From the NCBI GenBank assembly GCA_965603725.1, contig CBFDEC010000011.1:13870-77869 (forward strand): 64,000 bases of DNA, in the 5' to 3' direction. Origin of the DNA: JAGGSN01 sp965603725. GTDB taxonomy: Bacteria; Zixibacteria; MSB-5A5; UBA10806; 4484-95. Below, piece after piece: positions 24,414 to 33,254 of the stretch (within the stretch, counting starts at the first letter, position 1; every line of letters begins with the position of its first letter). Position numbers and translations under genes: made by a program. Under the pieces are notes generated by a model. That model ran no database searches. It had not been told where the DNA came from and saw only the letters and a list, made by a program, of their open reading frames with translations.

Positions 24414-25904
24414 ATGAGCCCAACGCAAATAGCCTATGTATCGCCTGAAATCGTTCCATTTGTTAAAACAGGGGGTCTTGCCGATGTTGCCGGGGCTTTA
24501 CCCGGAGCTATGGCCAGATCGGGCAATAGCGTTAAGGTCTTTATGCCGTTGTATTCGGCTATTGATACAGATAAGTATGATATAAAATGTGTAAAGAGCA
24601 ACCTTTCAGTGATTGCAGCATCCGAACGTGAGCTTTTTGATCTATACTATCTCCTGGATGAAGATACGAAGTGCGAATATTATTTCATTAAGATAGATAA
24701 ACATTTCGACCGTGATGGATTGTATGTGTCGCCTGAAACCGGCAAGGACTGGGAAGATAACGACGACAGGTTTATAGCTTTTTCCAGGGCTGTCCTGGAA
24801 GCGATTATTGCTTTGAACTGGCAGCCTGATATCATCCACTGTAACGATTGGCAGAGCGGCTTGATACCGGCATATATAAAGCGCCTTGATTACAGCTCGG
24901 ATTATTTCGAAAAGACCAGGACAGTTTTTACTATTCATAATATTGCTTACCAGGGTTTGTTTCCGGCTGAATCGTTTACAAAACTCGGGTTGGACCTAAA
25001 ATGGTTTTATCCGACAAGCGGTTTTGAGTATTATGGTAAAGTCAGTTTTTTAAAAGCGGGGATTCACTTTGCGGATATTTTAACTACCGTATCAGAAAGA
25101 TATGCAGTCGAAATTCAGCAGTCCGAGGAGTACGGTTACGGGCTTGAAGGGCTTTTGCACGAACGTTCCGATGACCTGTACGGAGTCTTAAACGGTATTG
25201 ATTACAGCATCTGGAATCCCGCCACTGATGAGCTGATAAAGGCAAACTACAAGCCCGGCAAAATTGCCAACAAAAAGAAAAACAAGAACGCTCTCAAGCG
25301 GCTTAACAAGCTGCCTATGGTTCGTCGAGATGTGCCGCTTATCGGTATAATCTCCAGGCTTTGCGACCAAAAAGGATTTGACTTGATTGCCGAAGTTGCC
25401 AACCAGATATTCGAGCTTGATATACAGATGGTTATTCTTGGTTCCGGCGATGAGAAATATGAGACGCTGTTTAAAGAACTGGCTTTGAAATATTCCAAAA
25501 AGCTGGCGGTAAATATTAAATTTGATAATGCCCTGGCGCATCTTATCGAAGCCGGCTGTGATATGTTTCTAATGCCCTCGCGTTATGAACCGTGCGGGTT
25601 AAACCAGCTTTACAGCCTGAAATACGGCGCCGTGCCGATAGTCCGGGAAACAGGCGGGCTGGCTGATACTATCGAAAACTGCAACCCGGCTAAAAATACC
25701 GGAACCGGGTTCATATTTAAAAACTATGACAGCGCCAAACTGTTAACCACGATCAGGTTTGCGGTGGAGGTCTATAAAAATAAGGATGTCTGGGACAAGC
25801 TGGTAAAACGCGGTATGGAACAGGACTTCTCCTGGGATAAATCAGCCGCCAAATACGAGGAGATATACGAAAAAGCGCTGATGAAAAAGACGGTGTCAGT
25901 ATAG
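24414..25904 (+). CDS. glgA: Glycogen (starch) synthase
   Basis: A 496-residue GT5 enzyme: AYVSPEIVPFVKTGGLADVA carries the KTGGL nucleotide-sugar motif, DIIHCNDWQSGLIPAY and TVFTIHNIAYQGLFPAE follow, and the C-terminal GT-B half has ISRLCDQKGFDLI and MPSRYEPCGLNQLYSL then ETGGLADTI. It elongates glycogen from ADP- or UDP-glucose. CTTAGGAGGGA precedes the ATG. It is the last gene of the plus-strand series that started with purD. Confidence 0.96.
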   Translation: MSPTQIAYVSPEIVPFVKTGGLADVAGALPGAMARSGNSVKVFMPLYSAIDTDKYDIKCVKSNLSVIAASERELFDLYYLLDEDTKCEYYFIKIDKHFDRDGLYVSPETGKDWEDNDDRFIAFSRAVLEAIIALNWQPDIIHCNDWQSGLIPAYIKRLDYSSDYFEKTRTVFTIHNIAYQGLFPAESFTKLGLDLKWFYPTSGFEYYGKVSFLKAGIHFADILTTVSERYAVEIQQSEEYGYGLEGLLHERSDDLYGVLNGIDYSIWNPATDELIKANYKPGKIANKKKNKNALKRLNKLPMVRRDVPLIGIISRLCDQKGFDLIAEVANQIFELDIQMVILGSGDEKYETLFKELALKYSKKLAVNIKFDNALAHLIEAGCDMFLMPSRYEPCGLNQLYSLKYGAVPIVRETGGLADTIENCNPAKNTGTGFIFKNYDSAKLLTTIRFAVEVYKNKDVWDKLVKRGMEQDFSWDKSAAKYEEIYEKALMKKTVSV

Positions 25905-26034
25905 ATTTCTAAATTAATCAATACTCTATTTGTTTTGGGGAAACTGTGATTCCCATGGCTTGGATGTTTGGTTGTTTCGTAAGACAAACAGGTCATATGT
26001 AAAAAAATCGGGGAAACTCCTACAAAAAATTGAC

Positions 26035-26062
26035 TTGACACAATCGGATTCAAATCTATATT
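26035..26062 (+). promoter_or_regulatory. Sigma70-type promoter of tRNA-Gly
   Basis: TTGACA (26035-26040) and TATATT (26057-26062) are spaced by 16 bases, and the expected transcription start falls just before the mature tRNA 5' end at 26074. This is the clearest promoter in the window. Confidence 0.8.
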
Positions 26063-26073
26063 TAAAAAGCTGT

Positions 26074-26146
26074 GCGGGAGTAGCTCAGTTGGTAGAGCGC
26101 TACCTTGCCAAGGTAGTTGTCGCGAGTTCGAGCCTCGTCTCCCGCT
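26074..26146 (+). tRNA. tRNA-Gly (GCC anticodon)
   Basis: Cloverleaf with acceptor GCGGGAG/CTCCCGC, D-arm GCTC/GAGC, anticodon stem CTACC/GGTAG with loop TTGCCAA (anticodon GCC), T-arm GCGAG-TTCGAGC-CTCGT, discriminator T. A run of seven T follows at once, probably acting as the termination site. CCA is not encoded. Confidence 0.96.
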
Positions 26147-26234
26147 TTTTTTATTACCCCCTTGAAATCCAGTATATTGCATTGCAGGATGGTGGTTTAA
26201 GGTGATTTGGTTCGTGTTGCAATTTCCCTCATTT

Positions 26235-26450
26235 TCACCCATTATTGATGCCTTTATGGCGCAAATCCGGCACAGGTGATTTCATTAATGTTTTATTTTT
26301 CTCCTTACTTGTTCTGGGTTTAGGTGCTTGATTTTCTAAATATTGATCCAGATCAGATTTTCTGAACATATTTTTTCTCCCAACCTTTGTAAACGGGATT
26401 TTTTCATCGCTAAAATAGTTGAAACATATATCATACAAATTAAATGCCAA
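26235..26450 (-). pseudogene. Excisionase/HTH_17-like remnant
   Basis: A 71-residue frame. Its middle part, SDEKIPFTKVGRKNMFRKSD followed by LDQYLENQ, matches the second half of the excise-type MerR/HTH_17 domain found in excisionases and AlpA-like regulators, where a lysine-isoleucine-proline turn and a FRKSDLDxYL helix close the fold. The first helix is missing: the preceding residues do not fit, and there is no ribosome site at the first Met. I read it as a decayed excisionase or regulator. Its position about 90 bases from tRNA-Gly would fit a remnant of an integrated element, but no integrase or att repeat could be identified. Confidence 0.45.
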
Positions 26451-26541
26451 TTACGTGTAAATATAATTAAAACAGTATGGACGTTAAGTAAAATATTATA
26501 TAAATAGGTTATAAATATGAAATCAATTTGATAATAAGCCA

Positions 26542-27294
26542 TCAGACATTATTATTTTTTTTCCTAATAACAATATTAAAATATTGAGTTAATTTAACCA
26601 TTAAAGGAACCTTTGACATCCACCAATTTATTTTACATAAAGCTGGACTTTTGGCCAGGCTGCGATAAATAAAAATATTAAACCCGGTAATATATAATAT
26701 CTCAAATCCGTTTTTAGTAAAAAATCTAAATATATCTTTAGGAGAATATTGAAAATGTAACTTGACATCATCTTTAGCTTTTATAAGTCCAAGTTTATCA
26801 AGTATGTTTGCAGATGCATAGATAGGATTCCAATTGTTTGGCATGGATATTAAAGCAATACCGTCATCTTTGAGCAAGGATTTTATTCTTGTTACTATAG
26901 ATTGAGGATCTGAGCAATGCTCAATTACCTCCAGACACATTATAAAATCAAATTTGTCAGAAGTATTGAATTCCTCGATTTTAGAATTGTAAAAATTTAT
27001 ATGGGGATAATTCTTTGTTGCTTTTGCGATCATCGAACTATCAGCATCAATCCCCGTTACTGTTTCGGTAAAATAATTTGCTATTACTTGAGTAAAGCTG
27101 CCAGCGCTTGTTCCCAGGTCAATTGCCTTGTTTTTTTTCGAAAGGAGCTTTTTGTCAAATAACATATCCATTATTCTAATAAGAAGTTTCCCACGATATT
27201 GCCGATGAACCTCAATATCAATTTTACGATTTTCGTTGGCAATGGTGATTGGATTATCGAAATATTTACTTTTAAGTAGTGGAGTATTTTTCAT
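26542..27294 (-). CDS. Class I SAM-dependent methyltransferase
   Basis: A 250-residue protein with a Rossmann methyltransferase core: AIDLGTSAGSFTQVIA (motif I, altered from the usual DxGxGxG), VTGIDADSSMIAKA (motif II), FDFIMCLEVIEHCSDPQSIV (motif IV and post-motif), then GIALISMPNNWNP. The C-terminal 70 residues are basic and hydrophobic. The substrate cannot be told; this UbiG/Methyltransf_23-like group often acts on lipids, quinones or surface sugars. It is more A+T-rich than most neighbours and stands alone, divergent from the prenyltransferase gene. Confidence 0.85.
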   Translation of the reverse strand: MKNTPLLKSKYFDNPITIANENRKIDIEVHRQYRGKLLIRIMDMLFDKKLLSKKNKAIDLGTSAGSFTQVIANYFTETVTGIDADSSMIAKATKNYPHINFYNSKIEEFNTSDKFDFIMCLEVIEHCSDPQSIVTRIKSLLKDDGIALISMPNNWNPIYASANILDKLGLIKAKDDVKLHFQYSPKDIFRFFTKNGFEILYITGFNIFIYRSLAKSPALCKINWWMSKVPLMVKLTQYFNIVIRKKNNNV

Positions 27295-27440
27295 TAAACA
27301 TCCTTAATTAACGACCATAACTTAACCGATAAAATATATTCAACTTAATTATACAACGTCAACAGTTTTCCTTTGTAAATAATTTATAAATATAATGTTC
27401 TATAGAAAATCTAACCTTCCTAAGCCTGAAAAGATATTGC

Positions 27441-27468
27441 TTGACTTTGTAAAGTAAAAAACTAAAAT
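27441..27468 (+). promoter_or_regulatory. Putative sigma70 promoter of the UbiA-family gene
   Basis: TTGACT (27441-27446) and TAAAAT (27463-27468) with a 16-base spacer; the expected start of transcription is about 38 bases before the ATG at 27513. Confidence 0.55.
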
Positions 27469-27512
27469 TCTGATTTGAAATGTAGTAATGTTATTAACAA
27501 ACAGGATTTGAA

Positions 27513-28412
27513 ATGAGCACAAAAGAATATTTTTTAGAGACACGGCCGCAGTTTTTGTTGTTATCGCCGGTGCTGGTTATTCTGGGTATGGGGATTGCTT
27601 TATATAACGGAGCTTTCAACACCCTTTACTTTTTGCTTTCACTTTTAGGTTTAACCCTGCTTCATATCAGCGTGAATACTTTAAACGATTACAGCGATTT
27701 CAAAAGCGGGATTGACCTTAATGCCAAACGTACTCCTTTCTCAGGCGGCAGCGGCTTTTTGCCCTCCGGACAGTTGACTGCCTCCTCCGTGTTAAGATTG
27801 GGTCTGGGGGCGTTTATTCTGGCTGTTCCGATTGGCGTCTATTTTCTTTTCATTCGTGGTTTTTACCTTCTGCCGGTTTTTGTGCTGGGCGCAATTTTTG
27901 TTTTATTATACACCAGCCATATTACAAAACTGGGCTTGGGGCTGGCAGAAATCACCGCCGGTTTGGGGCTCGGCGCCCTGCCGGTATTCGGGACATTCCT
28001 TATTATAAACGGCGGCTTTTCATGGGCGGCATTGTATGCCTCGATACCCTCAGGATTTCTGGTTTGCAATCTGCTTTTATTGAATGAATTCCCCGATATT
28101 GAAGCGGATAAGGTCGGCCAGCGAAAAACACTGCCGATCATGCTCGGTTCCAAAAAAGCGGCGGTGATATATTCTGTGCTGGTTATTATGGTCTATATCT
28201 GGATTGTGGCTGGCGTGATACTCAACCTGATGCCTGCCTGGAGCCTTTTAGCGATATTGACTCTGCCAATAGGCTTAAAAGCAATAAAGGGCGCAATGAC
28301 TTTCAAACGAATCGAGGAGCTGCTGCCGGCTCAGGGCGCTAATGTAATGGTGGTACTGCTGACTCAGCTTCTATTGGGGATAGGCTATATCCTGGCGAGG
28401 GTGGTTGGATAA
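27513..28412 (+). CDS. UbiA-family prenyltransferase, MenA-like
   Basis: A 299-residue integral membrane protein with about eight to nine helices. The first Asp-rich motif is NTLNDYSDFKSGIDLNA (NDxxD type, near residue 60) and the second region contains LLNEFPDIEADKVGQRKTLP. This points to a MenA-like 1,4-dihydroxy-2-naphthoate polyprenyltransferase, which would supply menaquinone for a respiratory chain such as the Nuo complex further along, but other UbiA substrates are possible. Start at the ATG 27513 with ACAGGATTTG upstream, a weak ribosome site. Confidence 0.85.
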   Translation: MSTKEYFLETRPQFLLLSPVLVILGMGIALYNGAFNTLYFLLSLLGLTLLHISVNTLNDYSDFKSGIDLNAKRTPFSGGSGFLPSGQLTASSVLRLGLGAFILAVPIGVYFLFIRGFYLLPVFVLGAIFVLLYTSHITKLGLGLAEITAGLGLGALPVFGTFLIINGGFSWAALYASIPSGFLVCNLLLLNEFPDIEADKVGQRKTLPIMLGSKKAAVIYSVLVIMVYIWIVAGVILNLMPAWSLLAILTLPIGLKAIKGAMTFKRIEELLPAQGANVMVVLLTQLLLGIGYILARVVG

Positions 28413-28421
28413 GCCTCTTAT

Positions 28422-28449
28422 GTGGATCGTGTATGTCCTCATGCACCAT
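28422..28449 (+). repeat. 28-base direct repeat, copy 1
   Basis: GTGGATCGTGTATGTCCTCA and the following TGCACCAT match the copy at 29490-29517 at 26 of 28 positions. The two copies, in the same orientation, bracket the EamA-type transporter gene. Confidence 0.65.
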
Positions 28450-28485
28450 CAAAAAAAACGTTTCCCAGCCTAATCAACTCTGTCT

Positions 28486-29385
28486 CTATGCTAAAAACAG
28501 TATCGCCACACCGGCAACTGCTGTTATCGTGCCGAATACAGCATGTATTGTAATCTTCTCTTTGAATACCCAGTAAACCAACGGAATGAGCAAAACCGGC
28601 GTAAGCGACATCAATGTTGAAGCGATACCGATTTTGGCATACTTGATCGCCACTAGCGACAGCCATACACCTATAAACGGGCCAAAAAACGACCCGCCAA
28701 GTATTGAATAACGCGCCTTTTTATCTTTCAGCTTAAGTACCGTCTCTTTTGCTTTTCCCCAGAAAGCAGTTATAATCCACATTACAATTGCGGCAGTAAG
28801 CATTCTTATTAAATTTCCCGATAATGCCGGAAAGTCACCCTCAAGCCCAATTCGCGAGGTCAAAAGCCCTCCTGCCTGTCCCATAGCGCCGCCAATACCG
28901 AGCACAAGGCCAAAAATTAAATGCTTTCCCCTTGCCCCAGATGAACTTCTATTTTTATCTATAATTACCCATGAGATACCGCCTATGGTTATAGTAACCG
29001 CCAGTATCTCAACAGCCGATAGAGACTCATCAAGGAATACCCAGGCCAAAACAGCGCTGAATATCGGCACAAGCGACATGAGAAGCATAGATAACCGTGT
29101 GCCAATCATTACGAATGCTTGAAACAGCATGGCATCTCCAATAACCAGCCCGATTACGCCGGATAGCCCCAGCCATCCCCAGCGGTACGGTTCCGCATCT
29201 AAAGGAAACCATTGGCCGGTAAGTATAAAGTGTGTGACAGAAAGAAAGATTAACGCCAGTACCAAACGAATCCGGTTTACTACCGCCGACCCGACTCGCG
29301 TTCCGCCAATTGTGAAGAATATCGAGGTGAACGCCCAGCACCCGGCGGTGGCTAAACCTGCTATTTCTCCTAAAAACTCGCTCAA
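28486..29385 (-). CDS. EamA/DMT-family transporter
   Basis: A 299-residue protein with ten predicted transmembrane helices arranged as two EamA repeats (first: GEIAGLATAGCWAFTSIFFT to FLDESLSAVEILAVTITIGG; second: LIFGLVLGIGGAMGQAGGLL to FKEKITIHAVFGTITAVAGV). It probably exports or imports a small metabolite; EamA members include amino-acid exporters. Its ribosome site is not clear. It is convergent with the UbiA-family gene and is flanked by two copies of a 28-base direct repeat. Confidence 0.88.
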   Translation of the reverse strand: MSEFLGEIAGLATAGCWAFTSIFFTIGGTRVGSAVVNRIRLVLALIFLSVTHFILTGQWFPLDAEPYRWGWLGLSGVIGLVIGDAMLFQAFVMIGTRLSMLLMSLVPIFSAVLAWVFLDESLSAVEILAVTITIGGISWVIIDKNRSSSGARGKHLIFGLVLGIGGAMGQAGGLLTSRIGLEGDFPALSGNLIRMLTAAIVMWIITAFWGKAKETVLKLKDKKARYSILGGSFFGPFIGVWLSLVAIKYAKIGIASTLMSLTPVLLIPLVYWVFKEKITIHAVFGTITAVAGVAILFLA

Positions 29386-29489
29386 GTTTCAATCCTTGCG
29401 GCAAAAGACATATTAAGGAGCGTAGTATACTACATCAGTTGATATTTTCATTATGATTTTTTGGAATTGAAGTCGGAGGATGCTCTATA

Positions 29490-29517
29490 GTGGATGGTGT
29501 ATGTCCTCATGCGCCAT
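29490..29517 (+). repeat. 28-base direct repeat, copy 2
   Basis: GTGGATGGTGTATGTCCTCA plus TGCGCCAT; see the copy at 28422. The spacer 29386-29717 holds this repeat and the hairpin at 29546, and no gene. Confidence 0.65.
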
Positions 29518-29545
29518 TAAAAGGCTTAAATTTATTCACCATGCG

Positions 29546-29583
29546 TCAGGATGGAAAACCGCCTTTGGCGAGTGACATCCTGA
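29546..29583. repeat. REP-like hairpin (CAGGATG/CATCCTG core)
   Basis: TCAGGATG (29546-29553) pairs with CATCCTGA (29576-29583), with CGCC..GGCG forming an inner hairpin (AACCGCCTTTGGCGAG). Same core as the two hairpins at 10162-10241. Confidence 0.65.
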
Positions 29584-29717
29584 AGGATTAAATAGTTGAT
29601 GTTGCCTGTAGAGGATGTTCACTCCCCCCCAATTCTCCGCTTGCTTTTTTATTATGAAATATTTAACTTACCGGCCGGAAAATAATGAATTTTAAAAAAT
29701 AAAAGGAGATAAGCTAA

Positions 29718-30920
29718 ATGTACGGAAAAATCAAAAAGGATCTCGCTAAGGAACTGCAGGCCACCAAAGATGCAGGCCTTTTCAAAGACGAGCGGGTCAT
29801 TATGACCGAGCAGGGCGCCGAAATCAAGGTCAAGACCGGTCAAACGGTGCTTAATTTCTGCGCCAATAACTATCTGGGACTGTCATCGCATCCGGATATT
29901 ATCAAAGCCGCTCATGCCGCCCTTGAGGAGTGGGGTTACGGCATGAGTTCGGTACGCTTTATCTGCGGCACCCAGGATATTCACAAACAGCTCGAGGCCA
30001 AAGTGTCCGAGTTTCTCGGCACCGAGGACACTATTTTGTATGCCGCCTGTTTCGATGCCAACGGCGGCGTGTTCGAACCGTTTCTGGATGCCGATTGTGC
30101 GGTTATATCCGATGCCTTAAACCATGCCTCGATTATCGATGGCGTCAGACTGTGCAAAGCAAAACGGTTCCGCTTTGAGCATGCCAACATGGCCGATCTC
30201 GAACGCTGTCTGAAAGAATCGCAGGACGCTAAGTATCGCCTTGTCTGCACCGACGGCATATTCTCGATGGACGGCAATATCGCCAAGCTGGACAAGATCT
30301 GCGATCTCTGCGAGAAATATGACGCGCTGGTGCTGGTGGACGACTCCCACTCGACCGGCTTCATGGGCAAACACGGCAAGGGAACCCATGAGTATAAAGG
30401 TGTCCTGGGACGGATCGATCTGATTACCACAACTTTCGGCAAAGCTCTGGGCGGCGCGTCCGGCGGCTGTACCTCCGGCAGAAAAGAGATGATCGAGTGG
30501 TTAAGGCAAAAATCACGGCCTTACCTGTTTTCCAATACTTTAGCTCCGGTAGTTGCAGGCGCAACCTTAAAAGTGTTCGAGTTATTATCCGAAACAACCG
30601 AGCTTCGCGATAAACTCGAAAGAAACCAGCGCTATTTCCGTGAGAAAATGACCGAAGCCGGCTTCGATATCGTCCCCGGCGACCATGCTATTGTACCGAT
30701 TATGTTCGGCAAATTCGAAAACGATGCCAAGCTGGCCCAGGATTTTGCCCGCGACATGCTGGATGAGGGCATCTATGTAATCGGCTTCTCCTTTCCAGTT
30801 GTCCCGCGAGGTCAGGCACGTATTCGCGTTCAGTTGTCCGCTGGCCATGAAACGGAACATATCGACAAAGCTATCGAGGCTTTCGTTAAAATTGGCAAAA
30901 AACATAATGTGATTAAATAG
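29718..30920 (+). CDS. kbl: Glycine C-acetyltransferase (2-amino-3-ketobutyrate CoA ligase)
   Basis: A 400-residue alpha-oxoamine synthase. Motifs: NFCANNYLGLSSHPDIIKAA, GMSSVRFICGTQDIHKQLE, DALNHASIIDGVRLCKAKRF, VLVDDSHSTGFMGKHGKGT, and the Schiff-base Lys in TTFGKALGGASGG (near residue 241). It cleaves 2-amino-3-ketobutyrate with CoA to glycine and acetyl-CoA in threonine breakdown. The residue pattern (RFICGTQ, HSTGF) is that of Kbl rather than of BioF or HemA. An AAAAGGAGATAAGC site precedes the ATG. The threonine dehydrogenase partner is not next to it. A hairpin terminator follows. Confidence 0.95.
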   Translation: MYGKIKKDLAKELQATKDAGLFKDERVIMTEQGAEIKVKTGQTVLNFCANNYLGLSSHPDIIKAAHAALEEWGYGMSSVRFICGTQDIHKQLEAKVSEFLGTEDTILYAACFDANGGVFEPFLDADCAVISDALNHASIIDGVRLCKAKRFRFEHANMADLERCLKESQDAKYRLVCTDGIFSMDGNIAKLDKICDLCEKYDALVLVDDSHSTGFMGKHGKGTHEYKGVLGRIDLITTTFGKALGGASGGCTSGRKEMIEWLRQKSRPYLFSNTLAPVVAGATLKVFELLSETTELRDKLERNQRYFREKMTEAGFDIVPGDHAIVPIMFGKFENDAKLAQDFARDMLDEGIYVIGFSFPVVPRGQARIRVQLSAGHETEHIDKAIEAFVKIGKKHNVIK

Positions 30921-30945
30921 GCGAATTATTAATATCCTAATTTTC

Positions 30946-30975
30946 AGGGCTATCATTGTGATGGCCCTTTATTTA
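30946..30975 (+). terminator. Rho-independent terminator after kbl
   Basis: AGGGCTATCA (30946-30955), loop TTG, TGATGGCCCT (30959-30968), one wobble pair, followed by TTATTTAT. Confidence 0.75.
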
Positions 30976-31060
30976 TCCCTAATTTCGCAATTGAACAATT
31001 AGATATAATATGTAAATTGTTGTAGCTCAACATTTACTTCATCCATCCTACAATTCTATA

Positions 31061-31358
31061 GCGGTAGGTCGGGTTCTGACCGGAGGGAAAAACCCGACAT
31101 TATTGCCATATCCCCGTTGGCGCATGGGGACATACACCAACCACATTTATAGCTTATATCTAAAACATATAAACCGTAGGCGGTCGGTTTATCCGGCCGC
31201 AACCCTGTCGGGGGACAAGTCCTACGGATCTGTAGAACCCCCAACCTACAACTGCAACTGTCCTGAATTCTTTACAGGAACAATTGATAATAGTAGGACA
31301 GGCCGTCAAGGTCTTGTGGATTTTCAACCTGTCCGGACAGACTGAAAGTCTGTCCTAC
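31061..31358. repeat. Array of hairpin repeats in a 700-base gene-free spacer
   Basis: Four hairpins follow one another: GTCGGGTT/AACCCGAC (31068-31075/31091-31098); TCCCC/GGGGA (31111-31130); CCGTAGG/CCTACGG (31174-31180/31221-31227); and GTAGGACA/TGTCCTAC (31293-31300/31351-31358), the last enclosing the perfect palindrome CTGTCCGGACAG (31329-31340). The termini of several read GTAGG...CCTAC. The rest of the gap 30976-31646 contains no gene I can support; frames across the hairpins are artefacts. Confidence 0.65.
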
Positions 31359-31646
31359 TTACTTTATAGAACGTAAACAATCAAATATTAGCGGGAAGAT
31401 TTGATCTCTTATTATCCTTAAAAGCCTCTAACCTAATAAGAAGTTTGTGAATAATGCGAGCTATAGCTGCAAAATCTGGGCTAAAATGTTTCAAAACGAT
31501 ATGGAATTTGCTTAAAGAATGATAAGAATGCTGTCGACAAGCTTAACATAAGAGCTTCTAAAGCGAGATTTTGATAGTTTAAAGAGAATTTGTAGAAAAA
31601 GCTGTTATCGGCAGGGAGCCGGTAAGCAAAAAACACAGGGAAGTGT

Positions 31647-32480
31647 ATGATGGCAGTTGCTACCGATCAAACTCGCGCTGACATAAAGATTGTCGATAAA
31701 AATATCGACTCAGCTTTACGTCTGGCGTTAAAAGACCCGCTTGCCAATGCTGATATAATTGCCGACTTAACTCAACTTAAACAGGATTGCTCCATAGCGG
31801 TAAAATCAATAGACAATGAAGCGATAGCAATCGCCAGTTATTACACGGACCTGCCGTATAACAGCCTTTCTCTCCTTGTTAACTCAGAAGATGATACTCG
31901 GCAGTTAATCGATGAATTAACTGGAAAACATCCTCAATTAAGGAGGGAACCGGTTTTTGGATTGTATACTAAAACGGTTACTGAAATAATTGAACACTGT
32001 TATAAAATCATTCAAAAAACGCCCGAAATCAAAATGGTCTTAAACAATCCTGACATTCCCGAGAGACTGATTGATAACTCACGCTACAGGTTAGAAAGAC
32101 TGATTACCCAGGACCTGGTTCAAATATCTCATCTTTACAGCCTTGAATCAGCAATGGACTGGACGCCTAAGGCATTAACATATGGACCTTATTACGGAGT
32201 ATATTCCGGTGATGATCTTGTCAGCATAGCCGGAGTCCAATTTGCTATAAAATGGGCGGCTGAAATCGCAAATGTCGTTACACACTTCAAACATCGACGT
32301 CAGAACCTCGCCTATTGTTGTACCAAGTCGGTAGCCGATAAGCTTAAAGAATCATGCGATAATATATTTCTATGCGTTCTTGCCGATAATGCGCCGGCTA
32401 TTAAGCTCTATGAAAAAATGGGTTTTGTCAAGACTGAAGAATTATACCTGGTACAATACTTCATTAAGGGTAATTTCTAA
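31647..32480 (+). CDS. GNAT-family acetyltransferase-like protein
   Basis: A 277-residue protein. The C-terminal third is a GNAT fold of the FR47-like type: VSIAGVQFAIKWAAEIANVV (beta-4), THFKHRRQNLAYCCTKSVA (pyrophosphate loop and helix 3), CVLADNAPAIKLYEKMGFV (the NxxAxxLYEKxGF block). The N-terminal 150 residues are less conserved and may be a second, degenerate GNAT domain. It probably acetylates a small molecule or protein, substrate unknown. Two in-frame ATGs lie at 31647 and 31650 behind CAGGGAAG. It is convergent with the TrkA-N gene, with a shared hairpin between. Confidence 0.8.
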   Translation: MMAVATDQTRADIKIVDKNIDSALRLALKDPLANADIIADLTQLKQDCSIAVKSIDNEAIAIASYYTDLPYNSLSLLVNSEDDTRQLIDELTGKHPQLRREPVFGLYTKTVTEIIEHCYKIIQKTPEIKMVLNNPDIPERLIDNSRYRLERLITQDLVQISHLYSLESAMDWTPKALTYGPYYGVYSGDDLVSIAGVQFAIKWAAEIANVVTHFKHRRQNLAYCCTKSVADKLKESCDNIFLCVLADNAPAIKLYEKMGFVKTEELYLVQYFIKGNF

Positions 32481-32503
32481 TATACTGAATTATATATAAA
32501 TTT

Positions 32504-32536
32504 AAGGAGAGCTCCTGATTACAGAAAGCTCTCCTT
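32504..32536. terminator. Hairpin between convergent genes, possible terminator
   Basis: AAGGAGAGCT (32504-32513) pairs perfectly with AGCTCTCCTT (32527-32536). There is no long T-run on either strand, so the case rests on the position between two converging genes. Confidence 0.45.
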
Positions 32537-32555
32537 CCCCTCCAAAACAACACCA

Positions 32556-32954
32556 TCACCCAATAATTTTATCTCTAAAACACGATGCCGCATCAAGGAT
32601 CGGGCAGATAACCCCCTCTTCAACCTCAGCGAAAGCCTTCGCCCTCATCGGGTCATGGACAACTTTGACGACCCTTTCACATTTGAAATTTTCTTTGATA
32701 AGCTTTGTTGCGGCAATATTAATATTGTCTGAATTTGTAGCCGCCAGAAAAGCATCATGGTCATTGAAATTTATTTTCTTGAAAATATCTAAATCGGCGC
32801 CGGAACCTACTACTTTTTCTCCTTTGAAATCTTCAGGAAGTTTATCGAATCTGTTTTCGTTAATGTCGATAACAACGATATGATGTTCATCTTTATTAAG
32901 TATTTTTACTAAACTTGCCGTTATAGCTGATACTCCCATTATGACGACTCGCAT
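32556..32954 (-). CDS. TrkA-N (RCK) NAD-binding domain protein
   Basis: A 132-residue single RCK N-domain: MRVVIMGVSAITASLVKILN with a degenerate GxxxxG dinucleotide loop, then HHIVVIDINENRFDKLPED, VVGSGADLDIFKKINF and AFLAATNSDNINIAATKL. It would be a regulatory subunit for a Trk/Ktr-type K+ channel, but the C-terminal RCK domain and any channel gene are missing here. The ATG at 32954 follows CTGGAGGATT, which excludes the six-residue longer start. The loop reads GVSAIT where GxGxxG is usual, so nucleotide binding may be altered. Confidence 0.82.
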   Translation of the reverse strand: MRVVIMGVSAITASLVKILNKDEHHIVVIDINENRFDKLPEDFKGEKVVGSGADLDIFKKINFNDHDAFLAATNSDNINIAATKLIKENFKCERVVKVVHDPMRAKAFAEVEEGVICPILDAASCFRDKIIG

Positions 32955-33169
32955 AATAATCCTCCAGGACACAAATATTAAAGTTTTACATATATTATCG
33001 TCTATTATCGTCCTTCATTATAATAATCAGAACAGTAGCCTATAAACCGTTTCAATCCTAAACAGATTATTGATATTTTGTCAATAATATTTTTGATGTA
33101 GAGAAAATTCTTCAAACAATTGAAAATAAACGGTTTGATTCCTCTTTAATAAAAATTCCCAATAAATAC

Positions 33170-33196
33170 TTGACATTTAGTTACTAATTCTTTAAT
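33170..33196 (+). promoter_or_regulatory. Possible promoter of the nuo operon
   Basis: TTGACA (33170-33175) followed after a short 15-base gap by TTTAAT (33191-33196), about 60 bases before nuoA. The 300-base AT-rich gap 32955-33254 holds no gene; this is its only promoter-like signal I can point to. Confidence 0.35.
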
Positions 33197-33254
33197 TAAA
33201 AAAAATATATTGGCTGTTTAGTGAAATAAGTCACAAATTCAGCAGTGAGGTGCG

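Noticed and set aside
31103..31345. 80-residue plus-strand frame in the spacer after kbl
   Set aside because: It translates hairpin repeats and has no ribosome site or motif.
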